A stretch of 64,000 nucleotides of DNA from CBDBBY01 sp965203215. GTDB lineage: Bacteria; Pseudomonadota; Alphaproteobacteria; Rhodobacterales; Rhodobacteraceae. Both the position numbers and the translations under genes were made by a program. Where the stretch lies: positions 2,170,001-2,234,000 of the forward strand of contig CBDBBY010000001.1 of assembly GCA_965203215.1 (NCBI GenBank). Direction: 5' to 3'. Below the pieces are notes generated by a model. It had not been told where the DNA came from. It did no database searches and saw only the letters and a list, made by a program, of their open reading frames with translations. Position 1 is the stretch's first letter. Every line of letters starts with the position of its first letter. Shown in pieces: positions 8,951 through 17,321 of the stretch.

Positions 8951-9220
8951 GAAACCCCCAATCGGTATCTGCTCAAGAAATAACTGTCGAATCTGGAAAC
9001 TCGGTATCCGTGTAATCTCTGAGCAGATCATTTGCTGGACCGAACCTCAGAATTGACGGGTAGCGTAAATCTTCCAACGCATTGGGGATCAACTTGTGCT
9101 TTCCGTATCAACCACAAACTTGGAGGTCACTGCAACCGTGCGTTATGAACACACCGGCATGGATTTCATTGCATCTCATCGCAACATAACTCGCCAACTC
9201 GAAACTTCGTTTGGAATTCG

Positions 9221-10618
9221 ATGACACAAATTCAAATTAAAAACTTTGGTCCTATTTTGAAAGCTAACATTCGTGTTGGCGGATTAACAATCTTCGCAGG
9301 CGCAAATAATACCGGGAAGAGCTTTGCATCGCGTTTAATTTATTCAATTTTAAATAGCCAGCAATCCAATCTGTATATTGAGCGCGCAGATGAAATTCTG
9401 AATTCACTACATTCATCCTATATTTTACTTCATTTAGACGAACTTCTTCGACGAAGATCGAACCGCAACTCTAAGACAACTGGAATACTTACCTCCATAC
9501 ATGAAATTATTTCACAAGTTAGCTCAAAAGCACAGATAATGGAGCCCAGCGAAGTCTCCTCTCCAGAATTTTTTGCACTGCTGACGGACACGAAGCCTGC
9601 TCTTGAAAATTACTTAAACATTCTAAAAACTCGCTACTCAACAAGTGGTACTGAACGGACTATTCGTTTGTTGGATTCATACTCGCGATTGCTGAATAGC
9701 GTTCAAAAAACAATTTCCCTAAAAAACATCCATGATAACTTCGTTCAAAGTCAACTAAGATCCAATCTTGAACGTCAACTCTTGGGTAATTTCCGCGTTC
9801 CAAGCATTGCAGCACTTATCGGAGCAAAGAGAACTACACCGTCGGTAAAGTTTGTAGGAGATAATAACATTATCTCCTTAAATCTTGAGCAATCCGACAC
9901 CAGTTCACGGGTTAAACTAATTGACGCCAATATTAATCAATACTATCCAAGCAATATATTCTTGGAATCTCCAATTTATTGGAAGATGGGTGCAGAGGGC
10001 TTACATAGACGATTTTCACGGGACCTTGCTGATGGATACAACCCGGATCCACGACAATCGATCCCGGCATTGCCGACTTACGTTTCTTCATTACGAAAAA
10101 ATCTGCTCACCGAGTACACTGGCGAGGTAGCGTTTCCGGAAATTTTGAAGTGGATTAATAAGAAAAACGTTTATAATGGCAAACTCGTTGTGGCAACGGG
10201 GGGACAATTGCGTTATCATGACGGTCGCCGCGAATACCCTCTTCAAACAACCGCAACCGGAATAACAAACATCGGCATTATTGGGCTGCTTATTGAACGT
10301 AAGATAATCAATGAGCGCACTGTTTTATTTCTTGACGAACCGGAATCCAATCTTCATCCTGCCTGGCAGGTATTGATAGCAGAATTGTTGTTAAAACTGG
10401 CACAAGCTGGCATTGACGTCATCCTTGCGACCCATAGCGTGGACATTCTGAAGTTCATCGAAGTATCCGCGCGTAAGGATGCCGATATCCTTAAATTGAT
10501 TAACTTAAATCATTTCCCCGATTTCGACGGTTATGATACCGACTTTTTTGATCGAATCAGAAAAATTAGAAACGAATTATCTGATCCGTACTATCGTATG
10601 TTTATTGGGGATATATGA
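9221..10618 (+). CDS. RecF/OLD-like ABC-type ATPase of a candidate defence module
   Basis: A 465-residue soluble ATPase. The N-terminus (TQIQIKNFGPI) is the short beta-hairpin typical of RecF/OLD/AAA15 proteins, followed by Walker A GANNTGKS at residues 27-34. A long middle region lacks recognisable motifs. Walker B is VLFLDEPESNLHP with D372-E373, and the switch histidine H405 lies in ATHSVDIL. There is no TOPRIM domain, so it is not a complete OLD nuclease. Codons are strongly A/T-ending compared with both flanks. It overlaps the next gene by ATGA, so the two products are probably made together. ATPases of this build often pair with a toxic effector in anti-phage systems (PARIS-like logic); that role is inference here. 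Confidence 0.72.
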   Translation: MTQIQIKNFGPILKANIRVGGLTIFAGANNTGKSFASRLIYSILNSQQSNLYIERADEILNSLHSSYILLHLDELLRRRSNRNSKTTGILTSIHEIISQVSSKAQIMEPSEVSSPEFFALLTDTKPALENYLNILKTRYSTSGTERTIRLLDSYSRLLNSVQKTISLKNIHDNFVQSQLRSNLERQLLGNFRVPSIAALIGAKRTTPSVKFVGDNNIISLNLEQSDTSSRVKLIDANINQYYPSNIFLESPIYWKMGAEGLHRRFSRDLADGYNPDPRQSIPALPTYVSSLRKNLLTEYTGEVAFPEILKWINKKNVYNGKLVVATGGQLRYHDGRREYPLQTTATGITNIGIIGLLIERKIINERTVLFLDEPESNLHPAWQVLIAELLLKLAQAGIDVILATHSVDILKFIEVSARKDADILKLINLNHFPDFDGYDTDFFDRIRKIRNELSDPYYRMFIGDI

Positions 10619-11208
10619 CGCTTTTTAGAAAGTATTTGGAGCCAATAAAGCTTTCGGGTGATCCCGAGGCTCTTTTGTATCAGGCCTATCGACTTGACGG
10701 CACATACCCTGGACCGGATTTGCGACGCGATGCGTCCATTGGTTCGTGCAACTGTTGTGATTATTTCTTTTTCTCAGTGGGCGGAAATTTGATACTTGTT
10801 GAAGATACTCAGTTGGCCTCATATATTTTTGGAAAGGAGCAAGAGTTCAACTATTTAAGTGTAAATGATAAAACTACCTATATTCCAAAGTTGATTTGTC
10901 AAGAGAATTCGTTGAAAGTGTACGGGTCGTTATTCGTTCTCTATAGATATATTATTCGGTGTTCGGAATTAAAACCGGTGCCGGAGATCGACTCAATTCA
11001 GTTTTGGTTTGTTGTTAATGATGCTGATCGGTGCGATGCTCTTATCTTAGAAAGATATGACGACGAGCTTAAGCAGGAACTTTCAGGAAAATTGGGAAAA
11101 ACCATTGTAAATGAAGTAGTAGTGATGACGAGAAGCGATTTTATTGAAAGATGTGAAAAGGCGAGTAAGGATAACGCTGATTTAGGTGTGATTTGCGTTC
11201 AAAAGTGA
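10615..11208 (+). CDS. Unrecognised 197-residue partner of the upstream ATPase
   Basis: I do not recognise this protein. It has no signal peptide and no clear membrane segment. Visible features are a cysteine cluster SCNCCDYFFF near residues 43-52, a following strand GGNLILVEDTQLASYIF with an Glu-Asp pair, a hydrophobic KVYGSLFVLYRYIIRC, and QFWFVVNDADRCDALILERYDDELKQEL in the C-terminal half. The alternating strands with acidic residues would suit a nuclease-like fold, but no complete catalytic motif can be named. The ATGA overlap with the ATPase and the shared AT-rich composition mark it as the second component, possibly the effector, of that module. Confidence 0.65.
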   Translation: MTLFRKYLEPIKLSGDPEALLYQAYRLDGTYPGPDLRRDASIGSCNCCDYFFFSVGGNLILVEDTQLASYIFGKEQEFNYLSVNDKTTYIPKLICQENSLKVYGSLFVLYRYIIRCSELKPVPEIDSIQFWFVVNDADRCDALILERYDDELKQELSGKLGKTIVNEVVVMTRSDFIERCEKASKDNADLGVICVQK

Positions 11209-11280
11209 AGCGCTGGAATTTTTGCTTGGATTTCCTTTCAATGTTTTGGAGTGGACGTTCCGATACTTCGTAGTGAGCAC

Positions 11281-11553
11281 GGAGATCCCGTTGAGGCATT
11301 TGCAGGATCCACCCGCATCCACTGAATGATCGGGAACTGTTTCCATTGGGTGCGGGATGTCGCGTTGGACAAGGACCGGACGCGGAACCGAACACTGAGA
11401 TGGTCTGAGTAACTCGCCGCCATCCGACGCATCGCCCTGATCATCGCGCGCCTCATGGACGACAAGCACTCGCTCCATGGACAACTGCATAGCCTTAATG
11501 AATGACGATATCTTACCGGCCTTCTGGTCAAAGCGGCCGGCAAATTTGAGTAG
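11281..11553 (+). pseudogene. ISAs1-family transposase C-terminal remnant
   Basis: In one plus-strand frame: STRIH-stop-MIGNCFHWVRDVALDKDRTRNR, then after another stop LAAIRRIALIIARLMDD. This matches the ISAs1 transposase C-terminus, where the pattern is HWxIEN-LHWVLDV-F-ED-SR-R followed by a helix with LRRIALNLL. The stop replaces the conserved Trp of HW (TGA for TGG) and Glu of IEN is Gly. At least three stops and no N-terminal part show it is dead. The rest of 11209-11691 holds no other gene I can support. Confidence 0.6.
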
Positions 11554-11691
11554 CGAAAACCTTTGCGCAGACATCCATTCTATTGCAATCCGATGCTTGT
11601 CATGATTCTTGCAGCCCGGTCGGCACGGGATGAAACCCCTCTGCTACCAACGCCTGAACAAACAAGTGAACTCGACTGACGGCAATGATTC

Positions 11692-12675
11692 ATGCGCATA
11701 ATCCGAAATAATGCGCCTGTCCCCGAGCAATTCCGCAATTCCTCGTCTGCGATCGGGAATTTCGACGGAGTGCATCTCGGACACCAATCGGTGATCGACA
11801 TCGCGCGGGAGAAGGCCGTCGCTGCAGGATGTCCGCATGGAGTCGTCACTTTCGAGCCTCATCCACGCCAGTTCTTCGGTTCGCAGACGCAAGCCTTCCG
11901 CCTGATGACCGCCGACATCCGTGCGCGAAGAATATCGGCGTTGGAAGTCGGCGTCCTATTCGAACTGCGTTTCGACACAGCGTTGTCGCAATTGACCGCG
12001 GAGGAGTTTTCCAGAGATATTCTGGCTGGCAAACTTGGGATTTCCCACGCTGTCATCGGGCATGATTTCCGTTACGGAAAAAGCAAGACCGGCAATCCGG
12101 ACACCCTTATGGAAGACGGTGAAAGGTTCGGATTCGGCGTGACCGTCGCGCCCATGATCGAAGCATCGGGACTCGAGATCTCTTCAACCGCGGCTCGCAG
12201 TGCGCTCTCGGAGGGAAAGCCTGAGCAGGCTGCCCGCATTCTGGGACATCCCCATTGCGTCGAAGGAATTGTCGAAACAGGAGAGCAGCGAGGAAGAACG
12301 CTTGGCTTCCCAACCGCAAACTTGTCCATCGGCGAACTGCATCAACCCATGCCCGGGATCTACGCGGTCCGCGCCGAAATCTTGACCGGCCCATTCAAAA
12401 ACCGGTTGATCGGCGCCGCATCGCTCGGCACCAATCCGACGTTCGGATCAAACCCGTTGCGCCTGGAAGTCTATCTATTCGATTTCTCGAGCGACATTTA
12501 TGGACAGCGACTCTCGGTCGAACTGGTTGAGTTCATCCGCCCCGAGATCGCATTTCGAACTCCGGATGAATTGATCAGCAAGATGAAGCACGATTGCGAA
12601 GCGGCCCGAGCCATACTTGAGAACCGGTGTCGAAGCACCGACCTTCGCGCACGCGAATTCGATCGAAAATCGTGA
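11692..12675 (+). CDS. ribF: Bifunctional riboflavin kinase / FAD synthetase
   Basis: A 327-residue enzyme that phosphorylates riboflavin to FMN and adenylates FMN to FAD. The N-terminal nucleotidyltransferase half has AIGNFDGVHLGHQSVI (the HxGH motif), VVTFEPHPRQFF and IGHDFRYGKSKTG, and ends at ISSTAAR. The C-terminal kinase half has GRTLGFPTANLSI, PGIYAVRA and GTNPTFG with LEVYLFDF. The length is normal. The usual neighbour in related genomes, the TIGR01459 HAD gene, is displaced about 3 kb upstream. Confidence 0.94.
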   Translation: MRIIRNNAPVPEQFRNSSSAIGNFDGVHLGHQSVIDIAREKAVAAGCPHGVVTFEPHPRQFFGSQTQAFRLMTADIRARRISALEVGVLFELRFDTALSQLTAEEFSRDILAGKLGISHAVIGHDFRYGKSKTGNPDTLMEDGERFGFGVTVAPMIEASGLEISSTAARSALSEGKPEQAARILGHPHCVEGIVETGEQRGRTLGFPTANLSIGELHQPMPGIYAVRAEILTGPFKNRLIGAASLGTNPTFGSNPLRLEVYLFDFSSDIYGQRLSVELVEFIRPEIAFRTPDELISKMKHDCEAARAILENRCRSTDLRAREFDRKS

Positions 12676-12822
12676 CTTCGAATCCACCTTCGACGCCAAG
12701 GAGAGCCGAAATGTATTCGCGAAGGCGACAGCACTCTGGCGAGGTTCGGACCGGAGGCGGGTTTCGCTTTGGATTCCAGTCTTGATGCGATAGCTGCATT
12801 CAACGGAGGACAAGATTGAATT

Positions 12823-13269
12823 ATGCCGCTTCGAGAGAAATTCTGGGAAAAATACGCGCTTTCCGAACTTACCAGGGAAGAATGGGAAGCGCTATGCGAC
12901 GGGTGCGGTCGCTGCTGCCTGCTCAAATTCGAGGAAGAAGGATCGCCGCAAGTTTATTTCACGAGCGTCGCTTGCCGCTTGTTCGACGGATCGTCATGCA
13001 GCTGCAAACACTATGAGGCAAGAACGGAAATCGTTCCCGACTGCATCGAACTGACGCCTGAAACCATACGCGAAAACTTCGATTGTCTTCCGCCAACATG
13101 CGCATACAGGCTGCGCCACGGTGGAGAACCGCTCTACCGATGGCACTACCTCGTGTCGGGCGATCGGAACGATGTCCACAGATTCGGCATTTCCGTGCGG
13201 CACCGAACGATCAGCGAGAGAGAAGTCGATGGCGAGCAGCTGGACAATTTCATAATCGAGAGCATCTGA
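12823..13269 (+). CDS. YcgN-type cysteine-cluster protein (UPF0260, YkgJ-like)
   Basis: A 148-residue protein of the UPF0260 group. Cysteines are arranged as CDGCGRCCLLKFEEE near residues 25-39, then ACRLFDGSSCSCKHYEAR and later DCIELTPETI and DCLPPTCAYRL. The pattern suggests a zinc or iron-sulfur site. The remaining family blocks (GEPLYRWHYLVSGDR, VHRFGISVRHR) are intact. Function is unknown. It lies between ribF and the threonine aldolase gene, with a single base between its stop and the next start. Confidence 0.85.
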   Translation: MPLREKFWEKYALSELTREEWEALCDGCGRCCLLKFEEEGSPQVYFTSVACRLFDGSSCSCKHYEARTEIVPDCIELTPETIRENFDCLPPTCAYRLRHGGEPLYRWHYLVSGDRNDVHRFGISVRHRTISEREVDGEQLDNFIIESI

Positions 13270-13270
13270 A

Positions 13271-14320
13271 ATGAATTTCTCCTCCGACAACGCCGGACCT
13301 GCCGCGCCGGAAATCATCGAGGCGATCGCCAAGGCCAACGACGGATATGCGAAAGCCTACGGGGCGGACGAGCTGACCAAATCCCTCCAACGGAAGATCC
13401 GGGAGATCTTCGATGCGCCGGAAGCTGCGGTGCAACTGGTTGCAACCGGCACCGCCGCGAATTCTTTGGCGCTTGCATGTCTTTGCCCGCCTTGGGCCAC
13501 CGTATACTGCCACAGGAATTCCCATGTCGAGGAAGACGAATGCGGAGCGCCGGAGTTTTTCACAGGCGGCTCAAAGCTGACTCTGCTCGACGGATTTCAT
13601 GCCAAAATTCAGCTTCAATCGTTCAAGGACGCGGTAAGCTCGACTGCTCGGGCCGGCGTGCACAACGTGCAGGCCGGCGCGTTTTCCATCACGAATTCAA
13701 CCGAAAACGGCACCGCATACACCCGCGAGGAGGTTTCAGCACTTTGCGGATTCGCCGCCGAGAGCCAATTGCCGTGCCATATGGACGGTGCGCGTTTCGC
13801 CAATGCGTTGGCCATGGTCGGGGGCGCGCCATCGGAACTCTCCTGGAAGGCCGGGGTGGACATGCTTTCACTCGGCGGCACGAAAAACGGACTTATCGGC
13901 GCGGAGGCCGTCGTGATATTCGACCCGTCGAAGGCGTGGGAGTTTGAACTGCGGCGAAAGCGCGGAGGCCATCTGTTTTCGAAATATCGATATCTTTCAG
14001 CGCAGATGGATGCGTATCTCTCCGACGGGTTGTGGCTGCGGCTCGCAAGCAAAGCCAACGCGGCGGCAGCCAGGCTGGCTGACGGTCTGGCCAAGCTTGG
14101 CCAAGTCGAATTCCAGCACCCTTGCGAAACGAACATGGTGTTCGCAAGCTGGCCGCGCGAAACGCATCGCCAAGCAATCTCCAAAGGTGCGAGCTACTAT
14201 CTCTGGCCTTTCAACCAATCGCTGGAAGGGAACGGAGCAGAGCTGCTGTCAGCCAGGCTCGTCTGCAATTGGGCGACGTCCGACGAGGAGATTGAGCAGT
14301 TTCTGGAATCGTTGAAGTGA
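13271..14320 (+). CDS. ltaE: Low-specificity L-threonine aldolase
   Basis: A 349-residue PLP enzyme of the threonine aldolase/beta-eliminating lyase family; it cleaves L-threonine or L-allo-threonine to glycine and acetaldehyde. Recognisable parts are the N-terminal FSSDNAGPAAPEIIEAI, VATGTAANSLAL, CHMDGARFANAL and the PLP lysine in LSLGGTKNGLIGAEAVV. The length is typical. The start lies 1 base after the ycgN-like stop, so the two are probably cotranscribed. Confidence 0.88.
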   Translation: MNFSSDNAGPAAPEIIEAIAKANDGYAKAYGADELTKSLQRKIREIFDAPEAAVQLVATGTAANSLALACLCPPWATVYCHRNSHVEEDECGAPEFFTGGSKLTLLDGFHAKIQLQSFKDAVSSTARAGVHNVQAGAFSITNSTENGTAYTREEVSALCGFAAESQLPCHMDGARFANALAMVGGAPSELSWKAGVDMLSLGGTKNGLIGAEAVVIFDPSKAWEFELRRKRGGHLFSKYRYLSAQMDAYLSDGLWLRLASKANAAAARLADGLAKLGQVEFQHPCETNMVFASWPRETHRQAISKGASYYLWPFNQSLEGNGAELLSARLVCNWATSDEEIEQFLESLK

Positions 14321-14472
14321 TTCGCGGCCCCGGCTTGAACAAGATCAATTGCATCGCCCTCAATGACCTGCGGGATCGCATGAACAGATGCATGCCTTCG
14401 GACTGATGCCGTTTTGGTATCTGAACCGGCTCGCGAAACCTGCCGATGCTCGTGCCGAATCCGGCGGACCCT

Positions 14473-15072
14473 TCAGTCGAGCTCCCCGCCCAGCCATGCA
14501 TCCAAATGCGGGAGCCTATCCTGCCCCCAGAAAACTTGGTCGCGCGCGACATATGTAGGAGATCCGAACACGTTTCGGGATTCAGCCTCGTTCGTATATT
14601 CCCTGAACGTCGTTTCAGAACCCGGGTCGAGCGAATCGGCGACCGCGCGCGCGTATCCTGCCAGCTCGAGGCAATCGGCGACGACTTCGAGTCTTCCGAT
14701 GTCTTTCTCCTCAAGCCAGCAGCTTCGAAGCACGGCTCTGACAAGAACTCCCTGATCACCCGAATCAATTCCTCCTGCCGCGATGATCGCGCACGAAGCG
14801 GGCAACGGGTTTGTCGGCCAGTGTGCCGGAGCCAGATTGATATCCAAGCCGTTCAATTTCGAGATTCTCGCAAGTTCTTGAGTTCTGTAAGCCTTTCTGG
14901 ACGGGTGCCGATCTTTCGGAGCAACGCCGCCCGTGCGCCCGAACAAATCGATTATGTCGATCGGCTTGTAGTGAATCGTCACCCCGTGCTTTTCCGCAAG
15001 CCGCTCAAGCCTGTCGCCAGCGAGGTAGGTGAACGGCGAGAGAACAGAGAAAAAATAATGCACTTCAGTCAT
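14473..15072 (-). CDS. 2-hydroxychromene-2-carboxylate isomerase family (DsbA-like) protein
   Basis: A 199-residue thioredoxin-fold protein of the HCCA isomerase/kappa-GST type. The N-terminus EVHYFFSVLSPFTYLAGDRLERLA carries the glutathione-contact Ser, and PIDIIDLFGRTGGVAPKDRHPSRKAYR and the C-terminal NVFGSPTYVARDQVFWGQDRLPHLDAWL are family blocks. The known reaction is a glutathione-dependent isomerisation in naphthalene breakdown, but most family members have unknown substrates. I chose the ATG at 15072 because conservation starts there; 12 further codons are open upstream. Confidence 0.82.
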   Translation of the reverse strand: MTEVHYFFSVLSPFTYLAGDRLERLAEKHGVTIHYKPIDIIDLFGRTGGVAPKDRHPSRKAYRTQELARISKLNGLDINLAPAHWPTNPLPASCAIIAAGGIDSGDQGVLVRAVLRSCWLEEKDIGRLEVVADCLELAGYARAVADSLDPGSETTFREYTNEAESRNVFGSPTYVARDQVFWGQDRLPHLDAWLGGELD

Positions 15073-15236
15073 GTTGGTACCTGCATCCGTGATCTTGATC
15101 GGAAACAATGTTGGGAGTCGGGCCGACCCGCCGTCTTAAATTGCTCTCAGCATCGATGCAACTTCGCAACTAAGCGCGGTTCACAGAATTGTGCAAAGAT
15201 GCATTCCGGCCATCCTTTCGACGAAGATCTTGGGAA

Positions 15237-15261
15237 AGCGCAGCGTTCAAGGCGCTGCGCT
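15237..15261. other. Perfect 9-bp hairpin in the 317-base gap upstream of prs
   Basis: AGCGCAGCG and CGCTGCGCT pair across a 7-base loop. There is no U-tract on either side, so it is not an obvious intrinsic terminator. It may be part of the prs leader. The rest of 15073-15389 shows no gene. Confidence 0.4.
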
Positions 15262-15389
15262 GAATCCGAGGCTCAATGCCGACGGCAGTATTCGGAGCAT
15301 CGTTATGGAAATTAACAAAACAAGTTGATATAGATGTGATCGCCGCGAAACGGCTTGAGTTTTGAATCCAACTTCGGGAGACTTCAGTC

Positions 15390-16424
15390 ATGCGCGGGAA
15401 TGCCGAGCCCAAACTGATTGCGGGCAACGCCAACAAGGAGCTCGCTCAGCAGATTTCAAACTGCATCCAGAATCAGCACGATATTCGCATTCCGCTTACC
15501 CGCGCCAAAGTCGAACGATTCAACGACGAAGAAGTCTTCGTGGAAGTCTTTGAGAATGTTCGCGGCGGAGAAGTCTTCATCATTCAGTCCACCTCGAAGC
15601 CGGCGAACGACCATCTGATGGAAATACTCATCATGTCCGATGCGGTGGCCAGATCCTCCGCATCGCGCGTCACGGCCGTAATCCCGTATTTCGGGTATGC
15701 GAGGCAGGACCGCAAGACAAAGGCGCGAACACCCATATCGGCGAAACTCGTTGCGAACCTGATCGCGCAGGCGGGCGTTACTCGAGTGCTGACAATGGAT
15801 CTGCACTCCGCCCAGGTGCAGGGCTTTTTCGACATTCCCGTGGACAATCTTTATGCCTCGCCGATTTTCGCTTTGGAAATCATGGACCAGTTCAGGGACG
15901 ATCTGAAAGATATCGTCGTTGTCTCGCCTGATCTGGGCGGCGTGTCCCGGGCTCGTGAACTCGGGCAGAGGATTGATGCGCCCTTGGCTGTGATCAACAA
16001 GCAGCGCGAAATTCCTGGCCAAGTCACCGAAATGACGCTTATCGGCGACGTGATGGGACGGATTTGCATACTGGTCGACGACATTTGCGACACGGCAGGC
16101 ACGCTCTGCGCAGGCGCCGACCTGTTGCTGTCCAGCGGCGCTCGCGAGGTGCACGCATTCGTTACCCACGGCGTCTTGTCGAATTCCGCCGTTGATCGAG
16201 TCAGGAAGTCGCGGCTCAAAAGCATGGTGATCACCGACACGATCGAGCCTAAAATGCCTGTCAAGAACTGCGGGAAAATACGGATTCTCCCTATCGCTCC
16301 CATGTTCGCGCAAGCGATACTGAACATCGTCGAGAGAACTTCCGTTTCCTCGCTGTTCAAGCAGGAAAAGCTCGGTAGAATCTATTCCAGTCGATATCCT
16401 TTCGCCGCTCCAGCATTGAGTTGA
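15390..16424 (+). CDS. prs: Ribose-phosphate pyrophosphokinase
   Basis: A PRPP synthase (ribose 5-phosphate + ATP to PRPP). Family blocks are KLIAGNANKELA, VERFNDEEVFVEV, PYFGYARQDRK, the catalytic-flexible region MDLHSAQVQGFFDIPVDNLYA, and the PRPP loop LVDDICDTAGTLCAGA. At 344 residues it exceeds the usual 310-320; the extra part is the tail KLGRIYSSRYPFAAPALS. Its start is ATG. No direct neighbour is in the same operon. Confidence 0.93.
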   Translation: MRGNAEPKLIAGNANKELAQQISNCIQNQHDIRIPLTRAKVERFNDEEVFVEVFENVRGGEVFIIQSTSKPANDHLMEILIMSDAVARSSASRVTAVIPYFGYARQDRKTKARTPISAKLVANLIAQAGVTRVLTMDLHSAQVQGFFDIPVDNLYASPIFALEIMDQFRDDLKDIVVVSPDLGGVSRARELGQRIDAPLAVINKQREIPGQVTEMTLIGDVMGRICILVDDICDTAGTLCAGADLLLSSGAREVHAFVTHGVLSNSAVDRVRKSRLKSMVITDTIEPKMPVKNCGKIRILPIAPMFAQAILNIVERTSVSSLFKQEKLGRIYSSRYPFAAPALS

Positions 16425-16829
16425 CCGGCGAGAATCGCCGTATCAAGCAAACTCGAGTCTTCCGTCGAGCAATTCTGAACGGCAACGGAAAAGCGGCGCG
16501 GACCGCAGCGAAAACCAGCTTCTTGACCAAGAAAAAATCTGCCAAACGCGTTTGGACCGCTTGAGTGGGACATCGCGATGAATGATTCCAGCTTGAGAAG
16601 GCGCCAGCTGTTTTCCTTCGCTCCGAGTCTTTGCGAGCAAATTCGGATGGGCGGAGCGCGCGGAACCATTTAGATCGCAAAGAGTAGAACCAGCCAATTG
16701 CGTCGACTGGTTTGGCAACCCGGCATCTGGTTTGAAGCGTGCCTTGGAAATTTATCGCGACGGGATGCCGGCAATGGACGAATCGACAATGCACGGGATG
16801 TCCGGGCAGTGGCGAGTCTGAAGGAGCGG

Positions 16830-17074
16830 ATGAACACGCATCAAGCGAAGTATGAAGGTGCCTTGGACAGGTTCCGCGCCAACATGGCCAAAACGAGAGC
16901 GCCTTCGAAGGACTCCGCGTTGATATGGAGAAGCATGTTGCTTTTTTTGCAAATCGCGATGCGGAAACGGCTCGACGCGAAAGCAAACGAATGCAATGGC
17001 TGATCGGCATGCGGATCGGCGGAGTTCTCGTTACGGCTGCAGTATTGGGATCATTTATCCGCTTATCCATCTGA
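16830..17074 (+). pseudogene. Small coiled-coil protein with C-terminal membrane anchor, split by a frameshift
   Basis: The first frame reads MNTHQAKYEGALDRFRANMAK. After the A-run near 16890 the sense continues in the next frame as ESAFEGLRVDMEKHVAFFA, then NRDAETARRESKRMQ, and ends in the hydrophobic WLIGMRIGGVLVTAAVLGSF. One missing A in the run AAAA restores a single frame of about 82 residues. The product resembles small alphaproteobacterial coiled-coil/TM proteins of unknown function. It could be a real lesion, a sequencing error or programmed slippage. An AAGGAG lies just before the ATG. The remainder of 16425-17321 holds no other gene I can support. Confidence 0.5.
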
Positions 17075-17321
17075 CAGACTGCAAAGTTCACACCGCGCTG
17101 CGGGCAGCGTTACCGGGTCGAGAGTGAAGGCTGGACTCTCGAATATGAACTCCACGACGAAAAAACGCATTTTTTAATCAGAGCGATTCGTGGTTTCCTG
17201 CGTGCAAAATGCTGGAACATTGTCGCCAAATCGGCGCTCAGGAGATCGATTGCCTTCTTCCGCCCGGGTGTCGGGGCCGCGACCACTTTGGAGCCAAGGG
17301 AGACATGGTTCAGAGCGATGG

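Noticed and set aside
16357..17091. Long open frame on the minus strand covering the gap between prs and argF
   Set aside because: Its translation is Arg/Ser/Cys-rich without motifs and it overlaps the end of prs; the plus-strand frameshifted coiled-coil gene explains part of the region better.
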